Positions 20,848 to 21,863 of a stretch of 21,863 nucleotides of DNA are shown here, piece by piece (positions within the stretch are counted from its first letter, which is position 1; every line of letters begins with the position of its first letter). The stretch is from assembly GCA_002428455.1 (NCBI GenBank), contig DIWL01000044.1, positions 1 through 21,863 of the forward strand, written 5' to 3'. The stretch is from Anaerolineaceae bacterium UBA6107. Its GTDB lineage: Bacteria > Chloroflexota > Anaerolineae > Anaerolineales > Anaerolineaceae. The position numbers and the translations under genes were made by a program. A model generated the notes under the pieces. That model was not told the DNA's origin, did no database searches, and saw only the letters and a program-made list of their open reading frames with translations.

Positions 20848-21863
20848 AGGTGTGTCAGTCACGGAATGACCGATAGAGAGCAGCGCCTGCTTGCGGTTTT
20901 GAATGTTTGCCAGCCGCGCATCCACCCCGCCCCCATCAGTAGCACAGGCTGGGATGGGTTCATAGGTAAGGTTTGGCGAAAAATACGGATCATCCTTTTC
21001 CAGCCAGGGCAGCAGTTCCTCATAACCGAGCAGAATATCCTTCACCGGCGTCTCGTAACCGCGGGAACCGCCTTCAAAGTGGGTCATCACGACATTTGGA
21101 TTATATAAGTTGCGCAATCCTGTTTTGACTACGCGCAAACAAAAATCGATGTCGCCGAAAGCCAGCCGGAAACGCTCGTCATACCCCCCCACGAGATGGA
21201 AGAGATCACGGCGGATAGTTTGGCAGGCACCGGTGAGCGCATAATAGTTGCGGTACCAATCTACTGATCCAGCCAGGCCGTGATAATGTTCGGGAGCGTT
21301 GAGGTAGAGGTGACCGATAAAACCGTTCATCCCCAGGATGATGCCGGCGTGCTGAATGGAACGGTCGCGGTGCAGCAGCTTGCCCCCCACCACGCCGATA
21401 CCGGGATGCATGGTCCACTGCACCAGTTCACGCAGCCAGCCGGAATCAGTGACCTGCATGTCATTGTTGAGCAGCACCACCACGTCCGCGCTGGAGTGCC
21501 CTACGCCAATGTTGATCGCCTCAGAGTAATTGAACGGGCAATCATAATGCACCACCTGCACACGTTCGTTTGATTGCAGCTCCCGGTAATACGCGAGCAC
21601 ATCTGCATGGCTGCTCTGATTGTCCACCACGATGATCGAATAATTGTGGTAATCGGTGAGTGTGAAGATCGAATCGATCAAATTCCTGAGCCAATCGGCG
21701 TGATTTTGGTTGAGGATGATGAGCGAAACCGACGGATTTCCAAAATCCCAGTTGACCCGGTGTGACTCATCGCTGCCCGTTACGCTGATCGAGCTCATTC
21801 CAAGATCCCGGTAATGCGCGGCGATGATCTCCGCGCGCTTATCCTTGCCCCGGGGAGGCAGGG
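20845..21863 (-). CDS. GT2-family glycosyltransferase, N-terminus cut by window
   Basis: At least 339 codons are open to the right edge, so the 5' end is missing. An ATG at 21798 is internal: the frame continues upstream with LPPRGKDKRAEIIAAHYRDL, a linker commonly seen before the catalytic domain in large polysaccharide glycosyltransferases. The GT-A domain shows SVSLIILNQNHADWLRNLI, IIVVDNQSS, VVLLNNDMQV as the DxD-like nucleotide-metal site, and GACQTIRRDLFHLVGGYDERF followed by GDIDFCLR. It transfers a sugar, often rhamnose in this group, onto a growing surface glycan. It converges on the abiE pair. The reading frame ends at a stop that lies in the insertion element's target duplication, so the protein is intact at its C-terminus. 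Confidence 0.9.
   Translation of the reverse strand, partial: LPPRGKDKRAEIIAAHYRDLGMSSISVTGSDESHRVNWDFGNPSVSLIILNQNHADWLRNLIDSIFTLTDYHNYSIIVVDNQSSHADVLAYYRELQSNERVQVVHYDCPFNYSEAINIGVGHSSADVVVLLNNDMQVTDSGWLRELVQWTMHPGIGVVGGKLLHRDRSIQHAGIILGMNGFIGHLYLNAPEHYHGLAGSVDWYRNYYALTGACQTIRRDLFHLVGGYDERFRLAFGDIDFCLRVVKTGLRNLYNPNVVMTHFEGGSRGYETPVKDILLGYEELLPWLEKDDPYFSPNLTYEPIPACATDGGGVDARLANIQNRKQALLSIGHSVTDTP

Overview
The gene content suggests a Gram-positive-like or monoderm-like environmental bacterium, most likely a member of the Chloroflexota (Anaerolineae type). The reasons are DUF11 and choice-of-anchor-like surface proteins, an HprK-related kinase with a PqqD partner, TTG/GTG starts and polysaccharide genes of that style. 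This assignment is inference; no rRNA or tRNA lies in the window. Most genes from the left edge to about 13.7 kb lie on the minus strand. The right part holds a plus-strand block and then one minus-strand glycosyltransferase cut by the edge.

Left part (1-3810). A truncated secreted protein sits at the edge. Next is a compact minus-strand operon with a clear TTGACA-N16-TATGAT promoter at its head. In transcription order it encodes an S24/S26-type peptidase, a PqqD-like peptide-binding protein, a radical SAM/SPASM maturase, a 46-residue Cys-containing peptide (1447-1587) and an HprK-related kinase. The small gene has a strong ribosome binding site and a YxxP leader motif, three Cys and a C-terminal Ser. 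Together this reads as a ribosomally made, post-translationally modified peptide (RiPP) cluster and is the most interesting item here.

Middle part (3803-13708). A 645-residue secreted DUF11-repeat surface protein has its own promoter and terminator. It is followed upstream by a glycan biosynthesis operon: esterase, NusG/RfaH-type antiterminator, a sugar-phosphate transferase with reversed domain order, an NAD-dependent sugar dehydratase, a sugar nucleotidyltransferase, a PLP sugar aminotransferase and a DxD nucleotidyltransferase-fold protein. The dehydratase, aminotransferase and nucleotidyltransferase would together make an NDP-4-amino-4,6-dideoxy sugar, which the transferase could load onto a lipid carrier.

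Right part (13951-18538). A plus-strand four-gene cassette encodes an MBOAT acyltransferase, a DHHW/SGNH (AlgJ/X-like) protein, an acetyl-CoA-synthetase-like AMP ligase and an acyl carrier protein. Its logic matches the Dlt system (ligase, carrier, MBOAT, accessory esterase-fold protein), but the ligase resembles an acetate enzyme. It probably acylates an extracellular glycan.

Accessory end (18539-21863). An AT-rich AbiEi/AbiEii type IV toxin-antitoxin pair has a 17-bp-arm palindrome that covers the antitoxin start codon. Beyond it lies a 250-bp mini insertion element with 15-bp terminal inverted repeats, exactly bounded by an 80-bp perfect direct repeat; long target duplications are typical of the IS1634 family. 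The last gene is a GT2 glycosyltransferase whose stop codon falls inside one copy of that repeat.
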